NCBI GenBank assembly: GCA_021826655.1
Contig: JAKAZC010000168.1
Span: 1-6,358 of the forward strand
Length of the DNA stretch: 6,358 nt
Direction of reading: 5' to 3'
Source of the DNA: Actinomycetes bacterium
GTDB lineage: Bacteria; Actinomycetota; Acidimicrobiia; Acidimicrobiales; RAAP-2
Of the stretch, positions 1-5,806 are shown piece after piece. Position 1 is the first letter of the stretch; every line of letters starts with the position of its first letter. The position numbers and the translations under genes are program-made. The notes beneath the pieces were generated by a model, which ran no database searches, was not told the origin of the DNA, and saw nothing but the letters and a program-made list of their open reading frames with translations.

Positions 1-98
1 GGGTGGTGACGAAGCGGGTCCGGGAACTGGTCGAGTTCTGTCGCACCCAGGGCTACCAGCGAGACGACGTCATCCAGATCATCAGAGGGCTCCCTTGA
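1..98 (+). CDS. C-terminal end of an unidentified protein (5' partial)
   Basis: The frame beginning at position 3 is open from the left edge to a TGA at 96-98 and gives 31 residues. It contains the stretches RVRELVEFCRTQGY and DDVIQIIRGLP. The composition is that of a short amphipathic helix followed by a second helix, with good third-position G/C bias, so it reads as a real protein tail. Short helical ends of this kind occur in several regulator families, GntR-type ones among them, but 31 residues are too few to assign a family. The frame opens with two GTG codons, so a tiny ORF starting inside the window is formally possible, but no ribosome-binding site can be seen because the edge is reached. 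The gene converges on the efflux-pump gene to its right. Confidence 0.45.
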   Translation, partial: VVTKRVRELVEFCRTQGYQRDDVIQIIRGLP

Positions 99-327
99 TC
101 GAGGGGGTCACGGGCCGGAGGCCGCCGGTGGACCGAGGTCGCCCGGAAATCAGCTGGCCCATGTCTCGAGCGGGGGATACGAACCACGGTCTCGGGGCGA
201 CAATGCCCAGCCCCATGAGCTGATCGGCCAGAGTCGTGGGCTCCGCCGGGGCAGCCGGCGGCCGGGGCGCGGACGCCGTGTCCCTCGGCACGGGTGACGG
301 GGAGAGCCCCGTCAGCCCGACGACCGG
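99..327. other. Intergenic gap between convergent genes
   Basis: This 229-bp gap lies between the end of the left-edge gene and the end of the minus-strand transporter. Its clearest content is the terminator-like hairpin at 295-314. A weaker inverted repeat, CCGTG (276-280) with CACGG (289-293), lies just beyond it. A minus-strand frame at 82-291 could encode 69 residues from a GTG, but it has no ribosome-binding site, starts next to the hairpin and overlaps the end of the neighbouring gene, so I do not call it. Confidence 0.5.
295..314 (-). terminator. Hairpin terminator candidate after the MFS gene
   Basis: TGACGGGG (295-302) and CCCCGTCA (307-314) form a perfect 8-bp, GC-rich stem around a 4-base loop. 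On the minus strand it begins 13 bases past the transporter stop codon, where an intrinsic terminator would be expected. No T-run follows, which is common for terminators in high-GC actinobacteria but leaves the termination strength unknown. As an inverted repeat it could also act on transcripts coming from the left-edge gene. Confidence 0.5.
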
Positions 328-2067
328 TCAGGCGCCGACCTCGCTCATGGCCACGTCGCCCACGTCGGCCAGGCCCTCCTCGGCGTCCTCGAGGAACGAG
401 TGGTGCACCTCGGACTGACCGGAGCCCCGCATCCACGAAAAGACGGCGCCGACGAAGCAGAGCACGGCAGCCAGGCTGAAGGCCAGGCGCAGGCCCTTTC
501 CGAAGGGCCCCGCGATCAGGTCGGGGAAGAAGCTTCGGCCGGTGAGGAACGCCCCGTGGACGCCGGGCTGTGTCAACAGGTGGGCGCCCAGCAGTTGGTG
601 GATCGGGTTGATGCCGAGGAAGGCGGCGAAGAGACTGCCGATCGGGGACAGGTGGGAGATCGACCGGGCCGCAGCGGAGGGCACCCCCTGGGCGGTCAGG
701 CCGCCGAAGAGTGCGTGGGGGAGGGCGCTGGCCAGCCCGAGGGTGATGATGGTGAAGAAGAAGCCGATCGAGAGCACGCTGGCCGAATTCTGGAACGTGT
801 TGAGCATTCCGCCGCCGGCACCGCGCTGGTTGGCAGGGAGGCTGTTCATCACCGCACTGGTGTTCGGGGCGGCGAACAGGCCGAGGGAGAGCCCGACCAG
901 GAGCAGCAGCAGGGCGAACAGCGGGTAGGGGAAGTTCATGGGAAGTGCCTGGAGACCGAGGAGGGCGAGACCGCTCCCGATCAGCCCGGCGGTGGCGAAC
1001 GGCCTTGGTCCGTAGCGGTCGGCCAGCTTGCCGGCCAAGGGGCCGGAGATGAAGAACCCGACGGTGAGCGGGATCATGTAGATCCCGGCCCACAGCGGGG
1101 TCCGCTCGAAGCTGTAGCCGTGGAGAGGCAGCCAGATCCCCTGGAGCCAGATGATCAGGATGAACTGGAGGCCGCCCCGGGCGAGGGCGGCCATCAGCCC
1201 GGCCAGGTTGCCCATGGCGAACGCCCGGCTGCGAAACAGGTGGAGCTGGAACATCGGGTCGTCGACGTGGTGCTCGATGATCACGAAGCCGACCAGCACG
1301 GCTGCGCCGCCGACCAGTGTCGACAGGACGAAGGGGCTGGTCCACCCCATGGTGTGGCCGCCGTAGGGCTGGAGCCCGTAGACGATCCCGACGAGCACGG
1401 CGACGAGCCCGACGGCGAAGGCGATGTTGCCGATCCAGTCGATGCTCGCCTTGATCCGGACGCCGTTGTCGCGCAGCCGGTAGTAGGCCCATGCCGTGCT
1501 GAAGATCCCGAAGGGGACGGAGACGAGGAAGACCAGCCGCCACTCGACCGGGGCCAGGAGGCCGCCGAGGAGCAGGCCGAGGAACGAGCCACCGATAGCG
1601 GCCACGCCGTTGATCCCGAGGGCGAAGCCCCGCTCGTCGGCGGGGAAGGCGTCGGTGATGATGGCGCTCGAATTGGCGAAGATGAAGGCCCCGCCGACCC
1701 CCTGCCCGACGCGCATCACGATGATCCAGAGCGCCGCCCCCGGGCCCGACATCCAGGTGACGGACAACAGGACGGAGAAGACGGTGAAGATGGCGAAGCC
1801 CAGTGTGTACATCTTCACCCGACCGAACATGTCGCCGACGCGGCCGAAGCTCACCACCAGCACCGAGGTGACCAGCAGGAATCCCATCAGGATCCACAGG
1901 AAGTAGGAGGTGTTGCCGGGCGAGAGCGGGTTGAGTTCGATGCCCCGGAAGATGTTGGGGAGCGCGATGAGGAGGATGGACGCGTTGATGGTCACCATCA
2001 GCGTGCCGATGGTGGTGTTGGTCAGTGCGACCCACTTGTAATTCTTGGATTCGACGGCCGACGGCAT
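328..2067 (-). CDS. MFS drug-efflux transporter, DHA2 (14-helix, EmrB/QacA-like) family
   Basis: This is a complete 579-residue inner-membrane protein, predicted to export drugs or other small hydrophobic compounds by proton antiport. The size and the run of hydrophobic segments fit the 14-helix DHA2 class. Visible motifs are: motif D1 in helix 1 (TINASILLIALPNI, residues 26-39); motif A between helices 2 and 3 (GRVGDMFGRVKMY, 75-87); motif B with its conserved arginine (RVGQGVGG, 119-126); the glycine-rich motif C region in helix 5 (about 151-171); and WR at 176-177 before helix 6. A hydrophilic segment of about 75 residues (around 449-522) precedes the last helix (around 526-546). The tail (550-579) is acidic. 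In D1 the usual acidic residue is Asn28; from memory, close actinobacterial relatives share this. The ATG at 2067 is chosen because AAGGAG lies 5 bases upstream (2073-2078) and the first helix starts soon after. The gene is divergent from a MarR regulator with a shared operator, so substrate-induced derepression is likely. The substrate is unknown. Confidence 0.93.
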   Translation of the reverse strand: MPSAVESKNYKWVALTNTTIGTLMVTINASILLIALPNIFRGIELNPLSPGNTSYFLWILMGFLLVTSVLVVSFGRVGDMFGRVKMYTLGFAIFTVFSVLLSVTWMSGPGAALWIIVMRVGQGVGGAFIFANSSAIITDAFPADERGFALGINGVAAIGGSFLGLLLGGLLAPVEWRLVFLVSVPFGIFSTAWAYYRLRDNGVRIKASIDWIGNIAFAVGLVAVLVGIVYGLQPYGGHTMGWTSPFVLSTLVGGAAVLVGFVIIEHHVDDPMFQLHLFRSRAFAMGNLAGLMAALARGGLQFILIIWLQGIWLPLHGYSFERTPLWAGIYMIPLTVGFFISGPLAGKLADRYGPRPFATAGLIGSGLALLGLQALPMNFPYPLFALLLLLVGLSLGLFAAPNTSAVMNSLPANQRGAGGGMLNTFQNSASVLSIGFFFTIITLGLASALPHALFGGLTAQGVPSAAARSISHLSPIGSLFAAFLGINPIHQLLGAHLLTQPGVHGAFLTGRSFFPDLIAGPFGKGLRLAFSLAAVLCFVGAVFSWMRGSGQSEVHHSFLEDAEEGLADVGDVAMSEVGA

Positions 2068-2146
2068 GCACGCTCCTTGTGTGGACCACCTCGCGCCGGC
2101 CCTGGACGGAGACCGGAGCGACAGGCGACGGGCGGACGCAGTAGTT

Positions 2147-2163
2147 GTTTGTTGCTAACTAAC
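2147..2163. promoter_or_regulatory. Probable MarR operator (imperfect dyad)
   Basis: GTTTGTT (2147-2153) and AACTAAC (2157-2163) are inverted repeats matching at 6 of 7 positions around a 3-base spacer. The dyad sits in a short AT-rich patch (about 2142-2169) inside otherwise very GC-rich DNA, midway between the divergent transporter and MarR genes. MarR dimers typically bind palindromes of about 16-20 bp of this TAGTT/AACTA type in the intergenic region of the operon they control. The dyad abuts -10-like hexamers on both strands, so a bound dimer should block both transcripts. Binding itself is inferred. Confidence 0.65.
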
Positions 2164-2169
2164 TATACT
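2162..2169. promoter_or_regulatory. Overlapping divergent -10 hexamers
   Basis: TATACT on the plus strand (2164-2169) and TATAGT on the minus strand (2167 down to 2162) each match the TATAAT consensus at five of six positions and share four base pairs. The plus hexamer would start the MarR transcript near 2176, leaving a leader of about 58 bases. The minus hexamer would start the transporter transcript near the centre of the dyad at 2155. No good -35 hexamer is seen at 16-18 bp on either strand, so the promoter may be weak, or only one direction may be real. Confidence 0.4.
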
Positions 2170-2218
2170 GGTTGCCAGCGGCGGCCATGCAGGGGCCGCG
2201 TGACGGTCGTGGGGATGG

Positions 2219-2224
2219 AGGAGG
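2219..2224 (+). promoter_or_regulatory. Shine-Dalgarno that decides the MarR start
   Basis: AGGAGG lies 9 bases before the ATG at 2234 and directly abuts another in-frame ATG at 2225. A site with no spacing cannot serve 2225 well, so 2234 is preferred. A third in-frame ATG at 2255 has a G-rich stretch (GGGGGAG) a few bases upstream and cannot be excluded. The residues involved lie before the conserved fold, so the choice does not affect the function. Confidence 0.55.
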
Positions 2225-2233
2225 ATGACGGCG

Positions 2234-2716
2234 ATGCACGAAGGGGGAGAGGGCATGGGTGGGGACGGTCTGGATGCGGTCGAGGAGGCGACCGGCCTAC
2301 GGGTGGCCATCGTGAGGATCCAGCGCCAGCTGCGGGCGCGCTCCGGGTCGGACATCACCCCGTCCCAGGCCTCGGCGCTCGCCCGCATCGAACAGGACGG
2401 GCCGCTGCGGCTGGGGGCACTGGCCGAGCTGGAGGGGACGACGGCGGCCACCACGAGCCGTGTCATCGACAGCCTGTCGGACCGCAACCTGATCGAACGC
2501 GTGCCCGACCCGCTCGATGGTCGGGCAAGCCTCGTGCAATTGAGCCCCGAGGGTGGCGCCCTCGTGCACGAGCTGCGGACCAACTACACCGAAGCGCTGC
2601 GCAACGCGCTGTCCGAGCTGACGCCGGCGGAGCGGAAGGTCATCCGCGAGACCATTCCCGTCATGGCCAGGCTGAGCGAGTTGCTGCAGGCGTCGGAACG
2701 CGTCGAGGTCGGTTGA
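2234..2716 (+). CDS. MarR-family transcriptional regulator
   Basis: From the ATG at 2234 the protein has 160 residues, a normal MarR length. An N-terminal dimerisation helix (about 14-36) leads into a winged helix-turn-helix. ITPSQASALARIEQDGPL (41-58) is the helix pair before the DNA reader. LGALAELEGTTAATTSRVIDSL (60-81) contains the helix-turn-helix with its recognition helix. DPLDGRASLVQLSPEG (92-107) is the wing, with the family's Asp and Arg at 95 and 97. Helices after about 110 complete the dimer interface. It should act as a homodimeric repressor released by a small ligand. It is divergent from an efflux pump with a dyad between them, so the likely role is local control of that pump and of itself. 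The ligand cannot be read from the sequence. Alternative starts are 2225 and 2255. Confidence 0.9.
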   Translation: MHEGGEGMGGDGLDAVEEATGLRVAIVRIQRQLRARSGSDITPSQASALARIEQDGPLRLGALAELEGTTAATTSRVIDSLSDRNLIERVPDPLDGRASLVQLSPEGGALVHELRTNYTEALRNALSELTPAERKVIRETIPVMARLSELLQASERVEVG

Positions 2717-2752
2717 CTCCCCGGCGTCGACGGCGGGGAGCCACCGGGGTGG
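2717..2752 (+). terminator. Tandem hairpins directly after marR-like gene
   Basis: CTCCCCG (2717-2723) pairs with CGGGGAG (2734-2740). The bases between them include the self-complementary CGTCGACG (2725-2732) flanked by one G-G mismatch, so the whole 24-base segment can fold into a long stem with at most a tiny loop. CCACC (2741-2745) and GGTGG (2748-2752) form a second stem immediately after. The first base of the hairpin follows the last base of the MarR stop codon. No T-run follows, as is common in high-GC genomes, so this is a likely but unproven terminator isolating the regulator from the downstream oxidoreductase remnant. Confidence 0.55.
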
Positions 2753-2884
2753 TGCCGGCTCGTGCCGGGCGCACCACAGGTGCCCGGGAAGTGCCGATCC
2801 GTCGCAGTGGGGACGCTGGCGTCCGAGCGACGGCTGAGATCCGATCCGGGTGGGTGGACCGGGCGCATCGGACGCCGCACTCGC

Positions 2885-2890
2885 TATCGT
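2885..2890 (+). promoter_or_regulatory. -10 box of a probable leaderless promoter
   Basis: TATCGT fits the actinobacterial TAnnnT -10 pattern. Exactly six bases separate it from the ATG at 2897, placing the expected transcription start on the A of the start codon. No Shine-Dalgarno sequence precedes that ATG, which agrees with a leaderless mRNA. No -35 hexamer is recognisable at 16-18 bp. Confidence 0.5.
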
Positions 2891-2896
2891 GCGCGT

Positions 2897-3250
2897 ATGA
2901 CCCGCCACACCGACACCTGGGACGTGGTCGTCATCGGGGGCGGACCCCCCGCCGAGAACGTGGCCCGGTACGCCACCGCCGGCAGCGACCGGACCGCCGT
3001 CATCGTGGAGAAGGAGCTGGTCGGCGGCGAGTGCTCCTACTGGGCGTGCATGCCCAGCAAGGCCCTCCTGCGGCCCATCGAGGTCCTCGATGCCGCCCGG
3101 ACGATGCCCGGTGTGTCCGCCGCGGTCACCGGCCAGCTCGACGCAGGTGCGGTGCTCGGCCGTCGTGACGGCTTCACCAACCACCACGACGACGGATCGC
3201 AGGTCTCCTGGTCGTCGCACCTCGGGATCGGCAGAAATTGGAGGCACTGA
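2897..3250 (+). pseudogene. Truncated FAD-dependent pyridine nucleotide-disulfide oxidoreductase (N-terminal part only)
   Basis: The frame gives 117 residues, against roughly 450-480 for complete members of the dihydrolipoamide dehydrogenase/mercuric reductase class. The start is intact: strand and dinucleotide-binding loop DVVVIGGGPPAENVA (9-23), with Ala19 where GxGxxG has its third Gly; Glu38 at the end of the second strand, expected to hold the adenosine ribose of FAD; and the redox-active disulfide site GGECSYWACMPSK (43-55) with Cys46 and Cys51. Similarity to what I remember of the family continues through RRDGFTNHHDDGSQVSW (about 89-105). The final 12 residues look unrelated and end in TGA. 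The NAD(P) domain, the second FAD segment and the C-terminal dimerisation domain with its His-Glu pair are absent from the rest of the window. It cannot be a working reductase, so I read it as a 3'-deleted remnant. It has a leaderless-type promoter of its own and may still be transcribed. Confidence 0.8.
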
Positions 3251-3443
3251 TCGCCCAGGACCTCGGGACCCCGGCAGGAGAGACGGAGATCGTCCCGGTG
3301 CACGAGGACTCCCCCCACCCGAGGGCCGCCACGCAATCGGGTTCAGGCTGCTCCACACGATCTGACGTCACCGCACCTGCCGGCGGCCGGGCTTCCCGCG
3401 ACGTCCGGCGAGGGCGGGCCCGAATCGCTCGAGCGGCCGGCGG
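3251..3443. other. Gap between convergent pseudogene and beta-helix gene; possible gene remnant
   Basis: No complete gene is visible. Up to about 3318 the plus-strand frame containing codons at 3226, 3229 and so on still looks coding, with residues such as RQKLEALIAQDLG, nearly all G/C third positions and a balanced amino-acid mix. Beyond that the signal fades. A perfect 10-bp palindrome, CGCTCGAGCG, lies at 3426-3435, eight bases past the stop codon of the minus-strand gene. It has no loop and no T-run, so its role as a terminator is doubtful. Confidence 0.4.
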
Positions 3444-4595
3444 TCAGCACGACAGACCGACGATCGCAACCGGACTCCCGATGCAGCGCGCGGTCGCCGG
3501 CACCGACGCCACCCAGGTGCCTGTCGCGCCGGCCACCGTGGCGACGGACACCCCGCGCACCACGGTGTCCCGCACGCCAAGACCCGTGACGTCTCCGATG
3601 TGGAGCGTTCCGAGGGGTGCATGTTCCGCGGCAACCGTGATGTTCGTGCACGGACGACCCTTCTCGGAATTCGGGCAGATCTCACCCGCCGCCCCCGAGG
3701 AGACGAATCCCTCGATGGTGATGTTCCGCGAGGGTGGGGTGACCCAGTACCCATCGTCGTCTGCCGTACACGGACCGGGCGTGTAGTGGTAGCCGTTCAC
3801 CGTCGTACCATCGTCAATGTAGAGGGCGAGCCTCGAACCCGTTTCATGTACGTGTTCGATCGTCCCGTCCGTTTGGAAGGACCATGAGACTCCGTCATCA
3901 CAGATCTGGTCACTGACGACTACGTTCTCGAGGGCATTGCCCGTGGAATAGTACGGCGCGAGTGCCGTCGCTCCGCGAGGTCCTGCGAAGTACACGGCGA
4001 AGCGCCCAGGCTGATTTCCGCTCCTGACCTCGGCGTCGCGCAGCGTCACATGGTTCGCTCCGGTCGAAAACGCGATGCCCCCGTCGTAGGTCTGGGTGTC
4101 GAGGGTGAGTGCTTCCACCACCGTGCCGTCGCCCCGGACCTGGAGCAGGTTGTGGTCCTTCACCGTCTCCGTGAGCGTGGTGGAGCCTGCGCCGGCCCCG
4201 GTGAGGACCTCCGCGGCGGGAACGACGAGCTGCGATGTCAGTCGCCACGTCCCGGCGGGTATGCACACGACGCGGCCCTCCCCCGCAACGACGGCCGCCT
4301 GGAACGCCGCGGTATTGTCGGCAGCAGCGGTGCTCGCCCCATATGCGGTGACCGAGACGGCACAAGGGCCCTCTGCCCCACCACCCGATGGCACGGTGGT
4401 GGTCACGCCGTGCGGAGGCGGGAAGTGCTTCTGGGAGGCGTGCCCAGCACCGCCCGCAGGCATCAGCCGAAGGATGACCACCACCGCGACCCCCGTGGTC
4501 ACGGCGACGCCGCCCCATCGGGACAGCCGGCGACGCCGGGCCGCGTTCTGCTCAACTGGCCGGGTGTGACCCGCCCTCATTTCGGACCCGCCCAT
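3444..4595 (-). CDS. Membrane-anchored right-handed beta-helix (pectate-lyase-like) protein
   Basis: This 383-residue protein has a basic N-terminus (RRRR at 20-23) and one hydrophobic segment (about 28-45), which would be a signal anchor or uncleaved signal peptide. A Pro/Gly/Thr-rich linker (about 46-77) follows, then an extracellular domain. That domain opens with the hallmark start of pectate-lyase-superfamily beta-helices: VTAYGA (82-87), DNTAAFQAAV (93-102), VVCIPAGTWRLTSQL (109-123) and a GAGAGSTTL turn (133-141). Repeating strand-turn coils follow (NHVTLRDAEVRSGN, ALENVVVSDQ, RNITIEGFVSSG, TNITV). Eight cysteines (78, 111, 232, 276, 307, 316, 371, 383), all outside the anchor and one as the last residue, suggest disulfides. 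It could be a polysaccharide lyase or hydrolase, or a binding or surface protein; no catalytic set can be assigned. The frame extends upstream to 5147, but the ATG at 4595 is chosen for its promoter geometry and the position of the anchor; the ATG at 4580 is possible. It is an orphan between unrelated genes, in softer-GC DNA. Confidence 0.75.
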   Translation of the reverse strand: MGGSEMRAGHTRPVEQNAARRRRLSRWGGVAVTTGVAVVVILRLMPAGGAGHASQKHFPPPHGVTTTVPSGGGAEGPCAVSVTAYGASTAAADNTAAFQAAVVAGEGRVVCIPAGTWRLTSQLVVPAAEVLTGAGAGSTTLTETVKDHNLLQVRGDGTVVEALTLDTQTYDGGIAFSTGANHVTLRDAEVRSGNQPGRFAVYFAGPRGATALAPYYSTGNALENVVVSDQICDDGVSWSFQTDGTIEHVHETGSRLALYIDDGTTVNGYHYTPGPCTADDDGYWVTPPSRNITIEGFVSSGAAGEICPNSEKGRPCTNITVAAEHAPLGTLHIGDVTGLGVRDTVVRGVSVATVAGATGTWVASVPATARCIGSPVAIVGLSC

Positions 4596-4601
4596 GTGCC
4601 C

Positions 4602-4607
4602 ATCGTA
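4602..4607 (-). promoter_or_regulatory. -10 box of a probable leaderless promoter
   Basis: On the minus strand TACGAT is followed by exactly six bases and then the ATG at 4595. This TAnnnT-N6-ATG arrangement is the same as before the oxidoreductase remnant at 2897. No ribosome-binding site lies upstream of the ATG, and no -35 hexamer is apparent. It supports 4595 as the start of the beta-helix gene and implies a transcript that begins at the start codon. Confidence 0.5.
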
Positions 4608-4647
4608 CGGCACCCGTGGCTCGGCACTCCCGACGTGCACGGCTGAA

Positions 4648-4662
4648 GGGAGCTCGGCTCCC
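4648..4662. repeat. Small perfect inverted repeat
   Basis: GGGAGC (4648-4653) and GCTCCC (4657-4662) enclose a 3-base loop. The hairpin lies about 50 bp upstream of the beta-helix start and far from any stop codon, so it is not an obvious terminator. It could be an operator or chance in GC-rich DNA. Confidence 0.3.
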
Positions 4663-4987
4663 GGCCGCCCCGGCACCCAGATGGTCGCCCGGCGTGACCG
4701 GCACGGATATCTGGGGCGGTGCGATGACGACCGAGGTGCCGTCGGCAGGTGCAACGTCTCGGCAGGTCCACCGGTGCACGCCTGGCGACGCCCTGTACCG
4801 AAGGATGAACGCGACGCGCGTCGACGGAGGAGGGGCGACGGAGGGGCCGCACCGCCCGCCCCCCCGGTAGGTCCCGCTCGTCGTCGCAGCGGTGGGGACG
4901 TCGCCGTGGACCAGCCGGAGCCCCACCCGACCGCGGCCGGGGAGCCGGGTGTCGGCTCGGACCCGGCGTCCCCCCGGACCTGCTCGG

Positions 4988-4993
4988 TACACT
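4988..4993 (+). promoter_or_regulatory. Possible -10 box for the SDR-thioesterase operon
   Basis: TACACT fits TAnnnT and would start a transcript about 50 bases before the SDR start codon, leaving room for its ribosome-binding site. No matching -35 hexamer is seen, so the call rests on the -10 alone. Confidence 0.3.
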
Positions 4994-5050
4994 GCCTCGC
5001 TGAGGTCGGGACCGCTGACGGCCCGACGACGAGAGGACAGGGGACACGCC

Positions 5051-5806
5051 ATGACGGAACGACTCGACGGGACGGTGGCACTGGTGACCGGTGCCTCCAG
5101 CGGGATCGGCCACGCCACGGCCGTCGCACTGGCGGAGGCAGGCGCATCGGTGGCGGTGGCCGCCCGCCGACGGGACCGGCTGGAGTCGCTGGCCGAGCGC
5201 ATCGGAGGTGACGTCCTCGTCCTCGAGACCGACGTGACCGACGAGGCCCAGGCCCGCTCGATGGTGGCGCGGACCGTCGACCACTTCGGACGGCTCGACA
5301 CGCTGGTGAACAACGCCGGCGTGATGCTGCTCGGCCCGATCGTGGACGCCCCGGTGGAGGAGTGGCGCCGGATGGTCGAGCTCAACCTGCTCGGTCTGCT
5401 CTACGCCACCCACGCCGCCCTGCCCCACCTGCTGACGGCGGCGGAGTCCGAGCCCCGGCGGGTGGCGGACGTGGTCAACGTGAGCTCGGTGGCCGGCCGG
5501 TTCGCCCGGGCCGGGAGCGGCGTCTACAACGCCACCAAGTTCGGTGTCGGTGCCTTCTCCGAGTCGCTCCGCCAGGAGGTGACGCAGCGGCATGTACGGG
5601 TCTCGGTGGTCGAGCCCGGCGCCGTGGCCACCGAGCTCGTCAGCCACAACCGACCGGGGGTGGTCGAGGGCCTCCAGGCGATGTGGGGCCCGGTCGAGGT
5701 CCTCGAGTCCGAAGACATCGCCGACGCGGTCGCCTTCACGGTGACCCGTCCCCGGCGGACGGCGGTCAACGAGGTGCTGATCCGACCGACCGAACAGGAA
5801 CGCTGA
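5051..5806 (+). CDS. Short-chain dehydrogenase/reductase (classical SDR, NADP-type)
   Basis: This 251-residue cytoplasmic oxidoreductase has the standard length of a classical SDR. The Rossmann fold opens with LVTGASSGIGHA (11-22), containing the TGxxxGIG cofactor motif. Arg39-Arg41 after the second strand favour NADP(H). Asp61 in ETDVTD contacts the adenine ring, and LVNNAGV (85-91) is the structural NNAG motif. The catalytic tetrad is Asn112, Ser146 (NVSS, 143-146), Tyr159 and Lys163 (YNATK). EPGAVATEL (188-196) is the post-catalytic loop. It should oxidise an alcohol or reduce a carbonyl; the substrate is not readable. The start at 5051 is chosen because AGGGGA lies 6 bases upstream (5039-5044) and the fold begins at residue 7; the frame itself is open back to 4892. 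It is the first gene of a two-gene unit with a thioesterase, suggesting work on an acyl-CoA or fatty-acyl substrate. Confidence 0.93.
   Translation: MTERLDGTVALVTGASSGIGHATAVALAEAGASVAVAARRRDRLESLAERIGGDVLVLETDVTDEAQARSMVARTVDHFGRLDTLVNNAGVMLLGPIVDAPVEEWRRMVELNLLGLLYATHAALPHLLTAAESEPRRVADVVNVSSVAGRFARAGSGVYNATKFGVGAFSESLRQEVTQRHVRVSVVEPGAVATELVSHNRPGVVEGLQAMWGPVEVLESEDIADAVAFTVTRPRRTAVNEVLIRPTEQER

Larger units (their letters stand above)
4596..5050. other. 455-bp divergent intergenic region, no convincing gene
   Basis: The region separates the divergent beta-helix and SDR genes. It holds a -10-like box for each direction and a small perfect hairpin at 4648-4662. A plus-strand frame at 4616-4870 could make 84 residues, but it is rich in Arg, Pro and Gly, resembles no family I know and lacks a ribosome-binding site. 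Minus-strand frames crossing the region are upstream extensions of the beta-helix frame or antisense to the SDR. I see nothing else that is clear. Confidence 0.5.

Noticed and set aside
82..291. A 69-codon minus-strand frame downstream of the transporter, with a fairly protein-like middle
   Set aside because: It has a GTG start next to a terminator-like hairpin, no ribosome-binding site, overlap with the end of the left-edge gene and no recognisable family. Conservation in relatives would be needed to revive it.
53..2089. A 678-codon minus-strand frame overlapping the transporter
   Set aside because: It is a different frame of the same strand and reads as Arg/Pro/His-rich nonsense, while the chosen frame shows all the MFS motifs.
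400..3168. A 922-codon plus-strand open frame spanning the transporter and MarR genes
   Set aside because: It is antisense to the transporter and out of frame with MarR. Its product is a monotonous Glu/Asp/Gly/Arg-rich string, the expected shadow of a G/C-biased membrane-protein gene.
3426..3435. Perfect palindrome CGCTCGAGCG near the end of the beta-helix gene, considered as a terminator
   Set aside because: It has no loop bases and no T-run, and ten-base palindromes made of CG and TCGA units arise easily in such DNA.
4616..4870. An 84-codon plus-strand frame in the gap before the SDR
   Set aside because: It has no ribosome-binding site, low-complexity Arg/Pro/Gly composition and no recognisable motif.
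4892..5050. Upstream extension of the SDR frame
   Set aside because: The SDR fold begins at residue 7 from the ATG at 5051, which has a good ribosome-binding site. The added residues are Arg/Pro/Ser-rich.
4596..5147. Upstream extension of the beta-helix frame that would add 184 residues
   Set aside because: The extension is Arg/Pro/Ser-rich, lies antisense to the SDR start and would bury the signal anchor in the middle of the protein.
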